Below, piece after piece: positions 45,350 through 56,705 of a stretch of 64,000 nucleotides of DNA. How positions within the stretch are numbered: position 1 is the first letter of the stretch; each line of letters starts with the position of its first letter. Position numbers and translations under genes: made by a program. The notes below the pieces were generated by a model. The model searched no databases. It worked only from the letters and a program-made list of their open reading frames with translations, and was not told the DNA's origin. Where the stretch lies: contig OU015493.1 of assembly GCA_907164885.2 (NCBI GenBank), positions 116,967,193 through 117,031,192 of the forward strand, written 5' to 3'. This DNA is from Dolomedes plantarius. Its lineage: Eukaryota > Arthropoda > Arachnida > Araneae > Dolomedidae.

Positions 45350-46507
45350 TTAGCCTTCTGAGTATGAATGACGTATTCCAAGAGAAACAAGATTAACAAG
45401 AAGTAGGCTATACGTAAGTATACTACCTATAATCGAAAGAACTAATTTTCTTTTGAAGAACAATAAATCAAATGCTGAAAGAGTCACATGAGGTCTGTAG
45501 CTCAGATTTCTTTCCAGATTCGGATTTTGAGGTCGAAAATTTTCAAAGCATTTTGAGTTCTTTATTTTCTGAAAACTGTCACATAGTTTCTCCATTTCTT
45601 TGGGAACTTGTGCAGCGCATTCAATTATAGCCGTCAAATTTATCAGGGATGTAAAGAAGTAAAAACAGTTTTCATATACTTCGTCAAACCTAATCTTCCT
45701 TCCGATATTTATTACCAAAAATAAAATTGAGAAACAGTTTCCGATTGATGCAAAGCACATCAGACTTATTATTAATGAGAATAGATCCTGTAATTTCTTT
45801 ATAACGTCTACCACTTCGTTCCGATTTCGTGTGATTTCGATGAGGTCTTTCTCATCAAACCCTTCATGAGCTAACAGTCGTGCTGTGAACCGAAGTTTTT
45901 TCAATAAAATCGAACAGCGTTGGCATAATTCGCAATACATAAGAGACACCATAATTAAGAAAGTCGGATTAAACGCAAAGAGGTGCAATGAAAGTCTAAC
46001 AGGTGCAATATAGTACTTAATGGATGTGTTTCCCATCTTGTAAGCATACCAATCAAAAAAGGATGTATTGTTTAAACAAATAGCACTGAAGCTTACAACG
46101 TAAAAGGCAGTAACGAAAAATATACAAATAACTTTCATGTTAAGTCTCCTAACTCTCGTATCCATGTTCTTCAATTGTAGAAGTTTAAGTATCCCGGTGA
46201 CTCTTTTATTCTTACGTTTTAAAACAAAATATGTAATAAAACACAAAGTATTTTGAAAAACAAATGGGATGTACTGACCAGAAACGTTAAGAAATTTCGC
46301 ATAATTGATGACGTACATGATGATATTATCTATGTAAATCAGAACAATAAGAGTATATATTGAGAAAGCCATCGCTTTTCTGTTTGGATTTGTGTCGAAA
46401 TGTCCTATAAGTCCGAGACATCGAAAATATGTATACAAATATGCATATTTGTTCTTCTTCAGAAGTTCATCCATATTTGAACTTCTCCGCCTGAATAATA
46501 ACATCAT
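45350..46507 (-). CDS. Gustatory-receptor-like 7-TM protein, copy 3
   Basis: Uninterrupted 385-residue receptor, the most diverged of the three but alignable end to end. It has a short N-terminal insertion (NMDELLKKNKYAYLYTYF where copies 1 and 2 have LRLDNYGYLYTYF), seven hydrophobic segments at equivalent positions, a TM7 signature TYSLLLVNL, and a C-terminus ending SLGIRHSYSEG. Conserved stretches include KNMDTRVRRLNMKVICIF, GNTSIKYYIAPVR, LMYCELCQRC and LSAFDLLFFKRKLVLSIIG. The start follows the same leader as the other copies, with an out-of-frame ATG four bases upstream (46511). The order of divergence suggests copy 3 split before copies 1 and 2 separated. The function is inferred as chemosensory ion channel from family only. 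Confidence 0.75.
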   Translation of the reverse strand: MMLLFRRRSSNMDELLKKNKYAYLYTYFRCLGLIGHFDTNPNRKAMAFSIYTLIVLIYIDNIIMYVINYAKFLNVSGQYIPFVFQNTLCFITYFVLKRKNKRVTGILKLLQLKNMDTRVRRLNMKVICIFFVTAFYVVSFSAICLNNTSFFDWYAYKMGNTSIKYYIAPVRLSLHLFAFNPTFLIMVSLMYCELCQRCSILLKKLRFTARLLAHEGFDEKDLIEITRNRNEVVDVIKKLQDLFSLIISLMCFASIGNCFSILFLVINIGRKIRFDEVYENCFYFFTSLINLTAIIECAAQVPKEMEKLCDSFQKIKNSKCFENFRPQNPNLERNLSYRPHVTLSAFDLLFFKRKLVLSIIGSILTYSLLLVNLVSLGIRHSYSEG

Positions 46508-46540
46508 TCATAAATGATTATCACGATAAAAGACGCCGTA
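46508..46540 (-). promoter_or_regulatory. Conserved 5' leader of receptor copy 3, with upstream ATG
   Basis: The minus strand reads CTTTTATCGTGATAATCATTTATGA before the start. The core ATAATCATTTA is shared by all three receptors. No obvious TATA element can be separated from the AT-rich background. Confidence 0.45.
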
Positions 46541-47660
46541 ATCTAGAATTCGCAGGTTTAATATGTTATTTTGAATATATATTCAGCATAAAATTGGTAG
46601 TTATTACTGTTAGAACCCACAAAGCTGATGAATATATTGATAAACTATAGATAAATTATTTTAAAGTAACTTTAACAGATAGTTCTTGAAATCTATGTCT
46701 TTTTCTGTACACAAGTGTTAGTGAATCTATAAATTCTTTCTCATTGAAAATGTTTAAATTTGCTTTTAAGGGTCATCTACGATTCCTCCATTAATCGTTT
46801 CGCCCCTTATTCACGAGAAAAAATAATTTATTTCTAAAAGTATGCTTAAAAATTCACCAGATATGATGCAAATTGTTATTTATTCTTATTGTGGATCAAA
46901 CAAGTTAATAATAATTGATCAGTAAAATGTGGTTAATAGAGTGATTTCAGATATGGGATTTTAGATTACTTGCGCATAAAATCATTGTATTCATGATATT
47001 TTCTTAACTTATTTCATTTAAACAACATAATTTTTTCATTTATTAAAAGTCTATAGCATACTTTTAGCCTAGTGTCGCATAAAAGGTAGTTTTTTTAAAA
47101 CAAAAATAACTTATTTCAATAGACAACAGGTAGAAACCTTGACATTTTTTCTACAAATCATATAGTTAAATATACTATTACATTCCACTCAAAGGAAATA
47201 TTTTTAAAAACATAATTTAATTTAAACTTTTATAAATTTGTTTGGCTCAATAAGAATTTGAAAAATGTATATCTGTTCACATATTCTATGATTTTGATTT
47301 CAAAGAAGAGAAAAAATGCATAAATCTAGTTTAACAAAAGTATATAACACTAACAGCAATAACTTTTATTATGCTTGCTATTTTTTTGAAAACCAAAAAT
47401 GTGAATATAGAATGATATCTTCTAAATCTTGCCTTAATTTGCAGAATGAAAGAAGCAAATTATTACCTTCCTTTATAGTAAATTTCTAGTTTTTTTCATG
47501 CACTTTCAGAACTACGTAGCTATAGTTTCTAAATTTTTTCTTTACAATGGTTTCAGTTTTATTTGTGCCAAAACAGAATATACCGTTAGATGCTTTGACG
47601 TAGAAAACTGTTTTGCGTTTTTATTACAAACATTTAACATTCAATAGAAACCTTTTCTGA
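46541..47660. repeat. Receptor unit 3, 5' flank (segmental duplication)
   Basis: Matches 16,051-17,060 and 38,411-39,500 (AGAACCCACAAAGCTGATGAATA, GACAACAGGTAGAAACCTTGACA, ATTACCTTCCTTTATAGTAAA, GAACTACGTAGCTATAGTTTCTAAA). The similarity fades near 47,660. No gene. Confidence 0.7.
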
Positions 47661-48160
47661 AGTGAAACTTCTTTACAACGTAAGTCAAGACGATGACTCA
47701 TCAGAGCGTAACGAAAAGTGCAGTGGAAGCGAGCAACTCCCTCCCAAGAATTTTACCAGGAGGTGACATCTGATCTATATGAGCTCCCCACCCCTCACTC
47801 TCGGGCAAGTGTGAGCGTTACTATGTGCAGTGCTGCAGTTTTCATTACGCTGGAAACGACAAAAAGTTTTCTCTTTCAAAACTCAATTTACGTTTAGTGC
47901 TATTAACAGTCAATTATTGATGATTTTTGATTTACTGATTGATTTTTTAATTTACTGATGTATTTTAGAATAGGGAAAATTTGTATAGACATTTCCAATA
48001 GTATTAGTGTGTTATTGTGTACTTTATTGTTCAATTTTATCTTTCAAGTGAATCTTTGAAGATTTTGTTTTATCGTTGAAGTGGATTATTGAAGTGTTAT
48101 AGTTATTAACAATCGACTGAATAATCGGATAGAATAAATAAAATAAGTGGAAAAATTTTC
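47661..48160. other. Intergenic DNA before the Helitron fragment
   Basis: It contains a GC-richer block (47,690-47,860) with no recognisable coding or TIR. Probably part of a transposon, but unidentified. Confidence 0.4.
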
Positions 48161-48189
48161 GATTAAAATGTCGAAAACTTCAACTGAGC

Positions 48190-50486
48190 ATGGCAAATGA
48201 AATACAAAGAAGACTTTTAATACACGTAATTCATAATCTTTTCTCAATAAACCATTCACCATTTCAAATAATTTTAACTGGTGCAGCTGGTTGGGGAAAA
48301 ACATTCGTTATTCGACTCATCATGGAAATTTATAATCGTTACAGAACTACCGATGTGTATTGTAATACTTACATTACAAGTGCTTCAATTGGTAAAGCTG
48401 CAGTGACCATTGATGATGGCACAACAATTTACACTGCTTTGAAAATTACTCTTTCCAAGATTCTTCCATTGTCCATTGAAGTAGTACAGAAATATCGAGT
48501 CCTCCGCAAGCATGTTCAAGTGATTATAATTGATTAGATCAGTATGGTCAACGCAGAATTATTATCTCAAATCGACGCGAGGCCTAAACAAATAACTGCC
48601 AACTTTGAATCCAATTTTTGGGGCCTTGATATAATTTTAACTGGTGATCTACGACAATTGCCACCAGTATGAGCTACACTGATCTATAAAAAATCATACA
48701 ACGAATAGCAGGTCCCACTTTATGGCATGGATTTAAATTTATGGAATTGGTTGAAGTTATGAGACAATCAACTCGAATATTTTCAAATTTACTGACTAAA
48801 ATTGGAAATGGTACGTAATTAGAAGAGCACGAGTTACAATTACTGGAATCACGGATTTTCACAAAGGAAGAGGCTGATAGACTTTGCTCACGGGTAATAC
48901 GATTGTGGATGATTTTTTTTTACGTGGTAGAATTATCGGGCGCCTGGAATGTGGGCGTACTCAGATGGAAGTATCCGAGGAACTTGGAATTGCCCAAAGT
49001 GTCATCTCTAGGCTTTGGCAACGATTACAAGATGATGGAAATGTCAGTAGACGTTACAGTACAGGTCGCCCCCGAGTTACAAAGCCGAATGAAGACCGAT
49101 ATTTGGCAGTAACTGCCAAAAGAAGCAGACGGAGCACAGCATCCAACCTGTCTCGTCAGCTATCTACAGCCACGGGTACCACAGTTTCAAGGCAAACCGT
49201 GTACAGACGTTTGGGAACTATTGGTCTATATGCTCGCAGGCCTGTCAGATGTGTTCCGCTCACGGCAACTCACTGTCCGTAGCGAATAGCCTGGAGTAGA
49301 GAACATGCAATGTGGACATCGTCACAGTGGGCTTGTGTGATGTTTTCCGGTGATTCCAGGTTTAGCTTGCAGTCTGATTCACGTCGGACTTTCATATGGA
49401 GAACGCCAGGTACCCGTTACCTCCAAGACAACATCATTGAACCACATTAATTCAACCCATCATTCCCCATCATTCAACCCATCATTCACCGTTACGGTGG
49501 TGCGGGATTGCTCGTTTGGGGTGGAATTATACTGGGCCCCAGAACAGATCTGCATGTTAAAATCGGAGCTATGAACGGCCACATTTATCGGGACATCATT
49601 CTGGAACAACATGTACGTTTGTTTAGGGGTGTCATGGGCGCAGAATTTATGTTTATGGATGACAACGCCCGTCCTCACCGAGCAAACATCGTAAACGAAT
49701 GCCTTCAATCTGAGGATATCACCCGTATGGAATGGCCAGCATTCCCACCCGACTTGAATCCGATAGAGCATGTGTGGGACATGTTTGGCCTACGAGTTGC
49801 AGCTCGTCAACCACCTCCTACATGTGTACCGGAAAATTGGAAGAGCATTGCATGCTGAGTGGAGTAATCTTCCCAAAGATCAGCTCGATAATTTGATACT
49901 CAGCATGCCTAGGCGTTGTACGGACTGTATTTCATCGCATGGGAGACATACAATGTAGTATTAAATATCATACCAACCGTGTAATATTAAGTTTTTGTGA
50001 AGGAGATATTTTTTACAATTGCTCCAGGGAGCAAAAATCGTAGTTTTTATGAATGGTATCGTACATACACCATCTTTTTTGCTCTTTATCTTTTGTTTAA
50101 TAAATGGGCTTTATGAATAAGTCACGTTTGTTTTGTTTCTGAATCTTTATTTGCCGGAGCTGGCATTATCCTTAATTTATGGACATGAGTGTAATTCAGT
50201 GAATGCACACAATCAAGGGGTGCTGAATTCATCTGAAAATAAAATTATTTCAGAGGCAAAAAATGTTTTTGACGGTTGTCACAGTGCAGAACAGGAAGTA
50301 TCTGTTGGACAAAAGTTGCATAAAATGTCAGTCATTGACACTGGAGGTCTACCATATGAAATTATATTGGTTTTGAACAAGGCATACATGATCACAACTA
50401 ACGTGGACGTGTCAGATGAATTAGGTGTAATGGGTAAATTGGTTCATATAGAATCTAACGAGGATGGTGAAATGACACGCGTATGA
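48190..50486 (+). pseudogene. Helitron/PIF1-type helicase fragment, split by a Tc1 insertion
   Basis: 48190-48537 encodes the ATPase start: the Walker A region LTGAAGWGKTFVIRLIMEI, then SASIGKAAVTIDDGTTIYTALKI and Walker B (VIIID followed by TAG where Glu is expected, then ISMV). Reading on: LLSQIDAR, a GDLRQLPPV motif and RQSTRIFSNLLTKIGN in shifted frames, to TKEEADRLC at ~48,885. After the Tc1 element the distal helicase resumes at about 50,150 (VNAHNQGVLNSSENKIIS, MSVIDTGGLPYEI, LNKAYMITTNVDVSDELG, GKLVHIESNEDGEMTRV). This order matches the SF1 helicase of Helitron-encoded Rep/Hel proteins. The Rep nuclease is missing. Confidence 0.75.
48893..50125 (+). mobile_element. Tc1-like (DD34E) element inside the Helitron fragment, dead
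   Basis: The plus strand encodes a nearly full Tc1 transposase in pieces: RGRIIGRLECGRTQMEVSEELG and VISRLWQRLQDDG (first DNA-binding helices), TGRPRVTKPNEDRYL, RQTVYRRLGTIGLYARRPVRC, a stop at 49,279-49,281, a first catalytic region altered to FSGDSRFSLQSDSRR, a microduplicated stretch (AACCCATCATTC repeated near 49,455-49,490), then VWGGIILG, FMDDNARPHRANIV, WPAFPPDLNPIEHVWD (34 residues between Asp and Glu, counted) and after a frameshift MPRRCTDCI. No matching TIR is visible at the left, so it is 5'-truncated. Confidence 0.75.
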
Positions 50487-50490
50487 CTAA

Positions 50491-50793
50491 AGTTCCCCAA
50501 TTCCCCCCAGATTGGAGAAAAAACGAGGATAAAAGTTAGCGCTTACGTACAACAGCATGGTTTTAGTTGAACAGCAGTACCGATAGCCCGAAGAACTTCA
50601 ACGATTTATTTAAATAATAATAAAACTATATTTCGTCAAAGCATGTTCACAGGATATTAATTGAGAATCTGAGAATGAGGAGAAATGTCGCTCAGTGGAT
50701 CATTCACTATCTTTCGAAAGTTTAAAAATGACATGGAATCGCTGTGGCCGAGGTACTTTTGAATGAACATGAAGGTGACTTTTCTGCAGAGTA
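50491..50793. other. Short intergenic stretch, nothing recognised
   Basis: It lies between the Helitron helicase end and a mariner-type short element. No gene or repeat was identified. Confidence 0.4.
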
Positions 50794-51707
50794 CAGGTTG
50801 ATTTTTTATTAAAATGACACTACTCAGAGCCATCTGTAGCGCTATCAATCAGCCAGAATTTCATCAAAATTGATAGAGGGACTAAGGACGACATGGGAAA
50901 GAGTTTCCGTGAAAAAAATTTAGTTTTAAAAGTTGCTGATAAGGGAAGATATGGCGCTGTAGTTGTCGGCACACTGGAGAATTTGCATAAAACGCAAGTA
51001 AAACATCAAAATGCAAATTCACGACTGCGTAGTCGACATCAGCGCCAGTATATCGGGCTCTAAAGATAAGGGGTGTATACCGAAAAAGTTGTAATAAGCA
51101 GACAAATGAATAACAAAGAAATTTCACTGCAAGGCCACTTTATTCAGAAAATTCACTTCTCCCTCCTTCAATGTGACCACCGTCTTTGGTGGACGACACA
51201 TTTCATCCTGAACACTACGTTCTCAGCGGCCGAGCGTAACAAGTCACCAGGAATGTCCATCACAGTCCGGGATATGTTGTCCTATAGGGTCGCAAAGTTC
51301 GAGACTCCACCAAGATGCACCTTGGACTTTTAATTACCCCGCATAAAGAAGTCACATGGGTTAGGTCCGTGGAGAAAGGTGGCCATGCAAGTGAAAAAAA
51401 AGCATCTGATAACCCTTTCTGCTGTAACGATATGGCGCAACAGATTCCGAACCGATCTTTATAGCCCTAAATACTGGCGCTGCTGTCGACTACGTAGTCG
51501 TGAATTTGCATTTTGATGTTTTACTTGCGTTTTATGCAAATTCTCGAGTGCGCCGAGAGCAACAACGTTATATCTTCCCCTGTCGGCGATGTTTGGAACT
51601 TTTTCCCATGTCGCCCTTAGTTCCTATAGCAATTTTGGTGGAATTCTGGCTGATAGATCGCGCTACAGATGGCTCTGAGTAGTGTCAGTTTAACAAAAAT
51701 CACCCTG
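50794..51707 (-). mobile_element. Deleted mariner-type element with ~270-bp TIRs
   Basis: TA (50792-50793, 51708-51709) flanks termini CAGGTTGATTTTTTATTAAA and its imperfect complement. The arms (50794-51065 and 51450-51707) share GACACTACTCAGAGCCATCTG and AACGCAAGTAAAACATCAAA. The middle (51,110-51,400), on the minus strand, retains the C-terminal end of a mariner-family transposase (NPCDFFMRGN, then VRDMLS/ISRTVMDI-type), so this is an internally deleted derivative. Confidence 0.7.
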
Positions 51708-51709
51708 TA

Positions 51710-52679
51710 TAATCACAATAGATGAAACTCGTGTAGACATATAAGGATGGAACTGAAACGTAATTTGACTGGGGACATCAAAGTGCCTAAAAATACCGTT
51801 GTCTCCCGTAACTGGAATCTATTGCCTATTGCTGCGCCTATACGGTATGGGCCAACATTGTTACGTATCATGACTCTTAACGGACAACAGTTAATGCACA
51901 CTATTGAAAGAAATTTTTTACACCACTTATCCCTCCCACTTAAGCCCATGATTCTTACCTTATTTTCTTACATGATAACTCTCGCAGTTTCACAGCTAAT
52001 TTTGTAAGAAAACTGATATAAAAATGAGGGTGATAGATCACTATCTATCTCGTATATCTAACGTCCTCCATAATGCAGCGTCTGACAGTTTGCTGATTTT
52101 CATGTCTGGAATGATGAAATGTTAATTTCAGAATTAGTTTGTTATGAATGTTTGCTAATTGCTGTTACGAGGCTGGTAACTTTAAGAAATTTAGCGTTTT
52201 ATGTTCATTTCAAAATTTTCTCAGTTTTTAAAGAAAGGAAAAGAAACCTACGCAATTCGCATAAAAATAAATGTTCAAGTTTTGAAAAAGTAGAATTTTA
52301 GACTAAAAAATATTAGGTAATTATTATCATAAAAAGAAGGCTTAAAATATAATATAAATAATTATTTTTTCACTAGCTACATATATTTAAGAAACATCTA
52401 AACGCTGAGAAGGTATGAATATCCAGGTAGTTGAATGGAGGGTAGGAGATCTCACATGTTACGTAAAATAGATAGAAACAATGCGAAACGATAGCGTTAC
52501 GATCAAGAGATATGCATATTAAAGCCGATGCAAAAGTCTCCGAGAAGTGAAGGCATGCAAATTATAACTCACTTAGTAATTGTAACTGACTTAGAAAGGA
52601 TAATTCACTTAATAAGTTGAATAGAGATGTTTCGAACTCAAGTAATCAAACTTGAAACATACTAAAAAAAAATACATCA
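51710..52679. other. Intergenic DNA, nothing recognised
   Basis: The plus-strand frame 51747-52007 has no recognisable domain. The remainder is AT-rich without structure. Confidence 0.45.
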
Positions 52680-53158
52680 TGTAACCAACTGGTTTAAACA
52701 GGGCATCATTACGTAAAACCTCTCATATGTGTAGCCCCATAAACTGTGTACCATCACTAACTGATTCCTAAAAACTCTCATGATGCTCTAACAGCGAAAA
52801 TCGGCTTTGCAAACAGCCGCCGGGATCGTAAGAAGCAATCCCTAAAACTCTCTCTGACTCCGTGGACGGAAACAACTACTAGCGTTCGTGCCAACGTGCC
52901 GACACCCTCTGAACTCTGCTTGCTGGGAAAGGATGTTTGGCAGTCGATCCAATGGTTTCTTAGCTGGTAGCAGCAAATTTTCGTGTGTGCCTGTATACTT
53001 GTTAAAATTGTGTAGTTATGTAAGTAATTGTTATGTTTCATTAAATTAGTTAAAATGTCACCTAGGGTTTTATTTTTTTACTGTCGGGACCAAATTTACT
53101 TTCTCCCTGAAGTCAACAGGTCTCGGTTGTTATGTGACTGTTTCGGCGAATGGCCACA
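52680..53158 (+). repeat. Gypsy 5' LTR
   Basis: Starts TGTAACCAACTGG and ends GGCGAATGGCCACA. Shared landmarks with the 3' LTR: GCAAACAGCCGCCGGGATCG, GTGCCGACACCCTCTGAACT, AGCTGGTAGCAGCAAATTTT. Followed by the primer-binding site. Confidence 0.9.
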
Positions 53159-54501
53159 TAAATGGCACCCCATAACACGCGGGACATCCTGTTTTAACAG
53201 GTAAAAAGTTATTTTTTAGTTGTCGGTCTCTAAAAATAGCACCCAACTATTTTATTTAGGTTTGAATATATTGGTGCGGCTCGGTATTTTTTTTAGCTTC
53301 TACTCAACCTAGTGAACCGAATGTCTGCACTTATCGTCATCTGGTTCGTTGCGATAACAGCTCGTTTGGCCAGAAATAAGTATGTTTTGTATTTTGTATA
53401 TGTACATTTTGTAGTATATATGTATAACCATTGAAATCGGTGTTCTAAAGGTAGCCCTAGCTGGTATTTGAAACCGATAGTAAAGCAATCCTTGCTATAT
53501 GAGAACTAACAGCGTTCTAACATTAAATTCTGACTGTGTAATATAGAATTTTGGTTATTTTATAAAATTTTGATTATTGTTGTATTTTCTTGTTTTTAAC
53601 AAGATTGGCATGGTACTGTGTTCAAAACTTAACCCATGTTTTCAAGTAATAGGGGCTGGATTTTTTTTTTTTAATTTCGTTTTGATTTTGATTTTTGGTT
53701 GAATTTATCTTAATGTAAATTCTGTTTTGTTTCAAATACTTAAATATAAAATTGATTTTTGTTTAGAATTCTTTAATTCTAATTTGGTTTTCTGTTTGAA
53801 TTCTTTAATTCTAACTTGGTTCTGGTTTTAAATTTAATTTTGGTTTAAATTTTCCTTTCGTTTAAATTTAAGCTTGATTTGTAATTCTTAATGGCCAACT
53901 TTGTTTTGGATTTGAATTTTGATTTTTATTTTGTTTTAGAAATTGAATTTTGTTTTAATTCTTAATTACAAACTTTTGAATTAAATTTTTTTAGGTATTT
54001 TGTTTAAAATTCTGGTTTTGAAATTCATTTAGAATTTTAGTTGATTCATCGCTATTATTGTTTCGATTTTGTAAGAATTCTATTTTTACAGGATTGGCAT
54101 GGTACTGTGTTCAAAACTTAATTGATTTAATTATGTAAACCTTTCATTGAATAATTTTAAAAATTTTTAAATTTTAAGAATATTTAGTAACTTTTGATTT
54201 TGTTTTGTTTAAAAGAGAAAGTAGGCATATTGTTTTGTATTCACTCCCTATGGTCTGTTTATGTTCTACCGATCTTGTATTACTAATATTTTATTTCAGC
54301 TTACACAATTTATACATCAGTTTAATAAGATATTGTTTAGGACTGTTACACCCAATTAAGACCTAATTTTGTCAAGACTCTATACCATAAAAGTTGTCAT
54401 AGATTTCTCAATGCCCCACTGTTAGGACGGTATTTTTTCGTCCACAAAATTTTGTTGGAACTCTCCTTCTCCCCAAACCCCCCCCCCCCCCTCAGGCAAC
54501 A
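53159..54501 (+). other. Gypsy untranslated leader
   Basis: 1.3 kb, T-rich, without a gene. GATTGGCATGGTACTGTGTT plus the following CAAAACTTAA occurs twice, at ~53,604 and ~54,093, 489 bp apart. TTTAATTCTAAYTTGGTT is also locally duplicated near 53,770-53,820. A poly-C run precedes the gag start (54,481-54,492). Confidence 0.7.
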
Positions 54502-56240
54502 ATGGCTTTCCTCGCGCGTGGAAAGAAGGAGGATCTGAGGAACCTGTCGCAAGATTTTGGCGTCGATGTCGCTTCTAACATAAGGGTCATCGAATTGAAG
54601 AATCTCATTGTCAAATCTGATCAGTATGATGAAGACTTTGCTAAAGAAAGATTGGATACTATCATTGGGGATAGAAAAGCTGAAGAGGCCGAACGGGAAC
54701 GACAAGCAGCCCTTGGCCATGCTGAAAAGAAAAACGAAAGAGAACAAGATCAACGCTTCGAATCTGAAAAGTTGAGACTACAGTTAGAAGCTCAGAAAAT
54801 TTCTGCAGGCTCCGGAGCCTATGTTCCCAAAGGTGATGTTGACTTACCCAAGTTCGAGTTAAAAAAGCTGATTCCCTACTTCAACCCCAAGCAGGATGAT
54901 ATGAGATTATTCTTAAACCTCTTTGAGAGACAGTCGAGGTTCCTGAAGATTCCAGAGGCCAAATGGGTCACCTACTTGATGGGTGTCCTACCAGCTGATG
55001 TGGCTAAGTTGATCGCAAGGGAGCCTGAAGAGAATGCTCTGTAGTATTCCCACGTGAAGGATGTCCCGCTGAAGCGTTTCAAGATAACCAGCGAACGCTT
55101 CCGACAACTTTTTAGACAGCATCGAAAAACCCCTGACACTACCTGGCGCGACTTCTACTTTGGAATCCGCAGTTTCCTGGAAGGATGGCTAGAAGAGCTG
55201 AATGTCACCAACTTTGACCAGCAAAAGGACCTGATGTTGGCTGACCAACTGAAAAGGAAAACCCCACCAGAGACTCGTGAAATTTCCTGGATGACTGGCA
55301 TACATGGAATTCCCCTGGAGAACTGGCTGATAAGTAATATCGCCGCCGTCCACACCCGAAGGTTATACGGCCCTTCAATAATAAAACTAATTATGCCGAC
55401 GGCAATCCAGCCCAACCGGGTCCCGAAGTTTTTCTTTTTACAATTCTTTTACCTGTCTTTTTTTTAAATCTGAGGGGTTATCCACCTTCCCCTTTTAGGG
55501 GGAAGTGTATATTCATAAGTTCCTGCATAATATTATTGATGTACCTTCTACAATAATAATCCGTAAATAATTTACTAGGGGCCCAATCTTGAAAGCCCAA
55601 AGGTAGGTTTTTTCGTGCTTCAGCCCATTTGCTACAATTGTATATACAGTGTTTTATAGTTTGCCACACTCACAAAGATCTGTTTTAGCAAAAAAATCTG
55701 TTTTCATAGACTCCTATACAGCCATGTTCAGTTATTGCTTGATTAACAAGGAAATCTGCCGACAGTCTTTTCGTAGAAACTCTAGGGAATACCTCAAATA
55801 CTTTCCTTCCTACACTGCTTCTCTCCCAATTTTCTTGCCATATATTTATGTAATAATTCTTAATTTTATTCTTAATCTGTTCTTTAGTTAATTTATAATT
55901 TCCTGTGATTTCATTCAGTGTTGTTGCTTGTTTAGCTGCTGCGTCTACCATCTCATTTTTATTAATGCCACAGTGGGCGAACTGGTTGATAAACTGGATG
56001 CGTATGACAACCAACGCTCCACCGCTAGAAACGATTCGGCTTTCAAGAAAAGAAATTTTGAAAGGCCTAAAGAAGACGCAACACATCTTAACCCACCTAA
56101 AAAGACTTTTCTTTTCAATGGAAATAGAACGGACGCATCAAATCCTGACCCTCCACCCGAAGTTAAACCTGGCGTAGCATGCTTTGGTTGTGAAAAATCC
56201 GGATACATCAAGGCAAAATTCCCAGATTGCTCGCCGCTAA
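54502..56240 (+). pseudogene. Gypsy gag, interrupted
   Basis: Begins at ATG 54502 (MAFLARGKKEDLRNLSQDFG) with a charged coiled-coil-like stretch (about residues 55-100, RKAEEAERERQ...). Capsid-like region: PYFNPKQDDMRLFLNLFERQ and KWVTYLMGVLPADVAKLI. A TAG at 55042 breaks the frame, which resumes at 55054 (RQLFRQHRKTPDTTW, FYFGIRSFLEGWL). A LINE fragment then intervenes (~55,360-55,975). The nucleocapsid follows, with one zinc knuckle (CFGCEKSGYIKAKFPDC, ~56,182-56,232) whose His is Tyr and whose third Cys is Phe relative to the CX2CX4HX4C pattern. Gag would form the cytoplasmic particle. Confidence 0.75.
55360..55975 (-). mobile_element. LINE 3' fragment nested in the Gypsy gag
   Basis: The minus strand encodes the end of a LINE RNase H (HCGINKNEMVDAAAKQATT) followed by its C-terminal tail (KNKIKNYYINIWQENWE, STKRLSADFLVNQAITEHG), then KHCIYNCSKW (zinc-knuckle-like) and a stop. 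It ends in a 3' UTR with CCGTCGGCATAATTAG near 55,390-55,400. Gag sequence continues on either side, so it inserted into the retrotransposon. Exact ends are approximate. Confidence 0.7.
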
Positions 56241-56289
56241 AGAAGAAGGTCTCCACCAACCACCTGGAAGCCTTTGCTTCAATAACCAA

Positions 56290-56683
56290 GGGATCACCAC
56301 TAACCCTATTGTACGCAACTATTTGCGGAGTTTATGGAACAGTGTGTGCTGACACAGGCTCTACACATCCCATAGCTGGAGCATATCTTTACTCCCTGTT
56401 TAAGGAAAACAACTTACCTTTTCAGAAGACGGAGATGACGTTGCACCTAGCAAATGGATCCCAGACTCTGGAGAAATGTCTCACCAATCAGGTTCCTGTA
56501 TACCTGGAAGGCCGCAAGATTATGACGAACTTCATTATCCTGCCGGACGCAACCAACAACCGCACCTTACTAGGAACAGATTTCCTAGAAACCGCTAGAG
56601 TGGTACTGTCCTTAGCCAACAAAAACTGTTTTTTTCATGACAAGCCTAAGGAAAGTACCCCTCCGGTGAAGAATTACCTCTGA
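56290..56683 (+). pseudogene. Gypsy protease domain
   Basis: In the same open frame as the nucleocapsid part. Retropepsin features are the active-site VCADTGST (about 56,344-56,367), the flap-like region around HLANGSQT, and the C-terminal NRTLLGTDFL motif where the usual ILGxDFL lies. It would cleave the gag-pol polyprotein. The domain itself is intact, but the frame stops at 56,681-56,683. Confidence 0.75.
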
Positions 56684-56705
56684 CTCCGTTCAGGCCAAAG
56701 AACTG

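Noticed and set aside
51747..52007. 86-residue plus-strand frame after the short mariner element
   Set aside because: No recognisable domain and no conservation evidence; it overlaps an equally long antisense frame.
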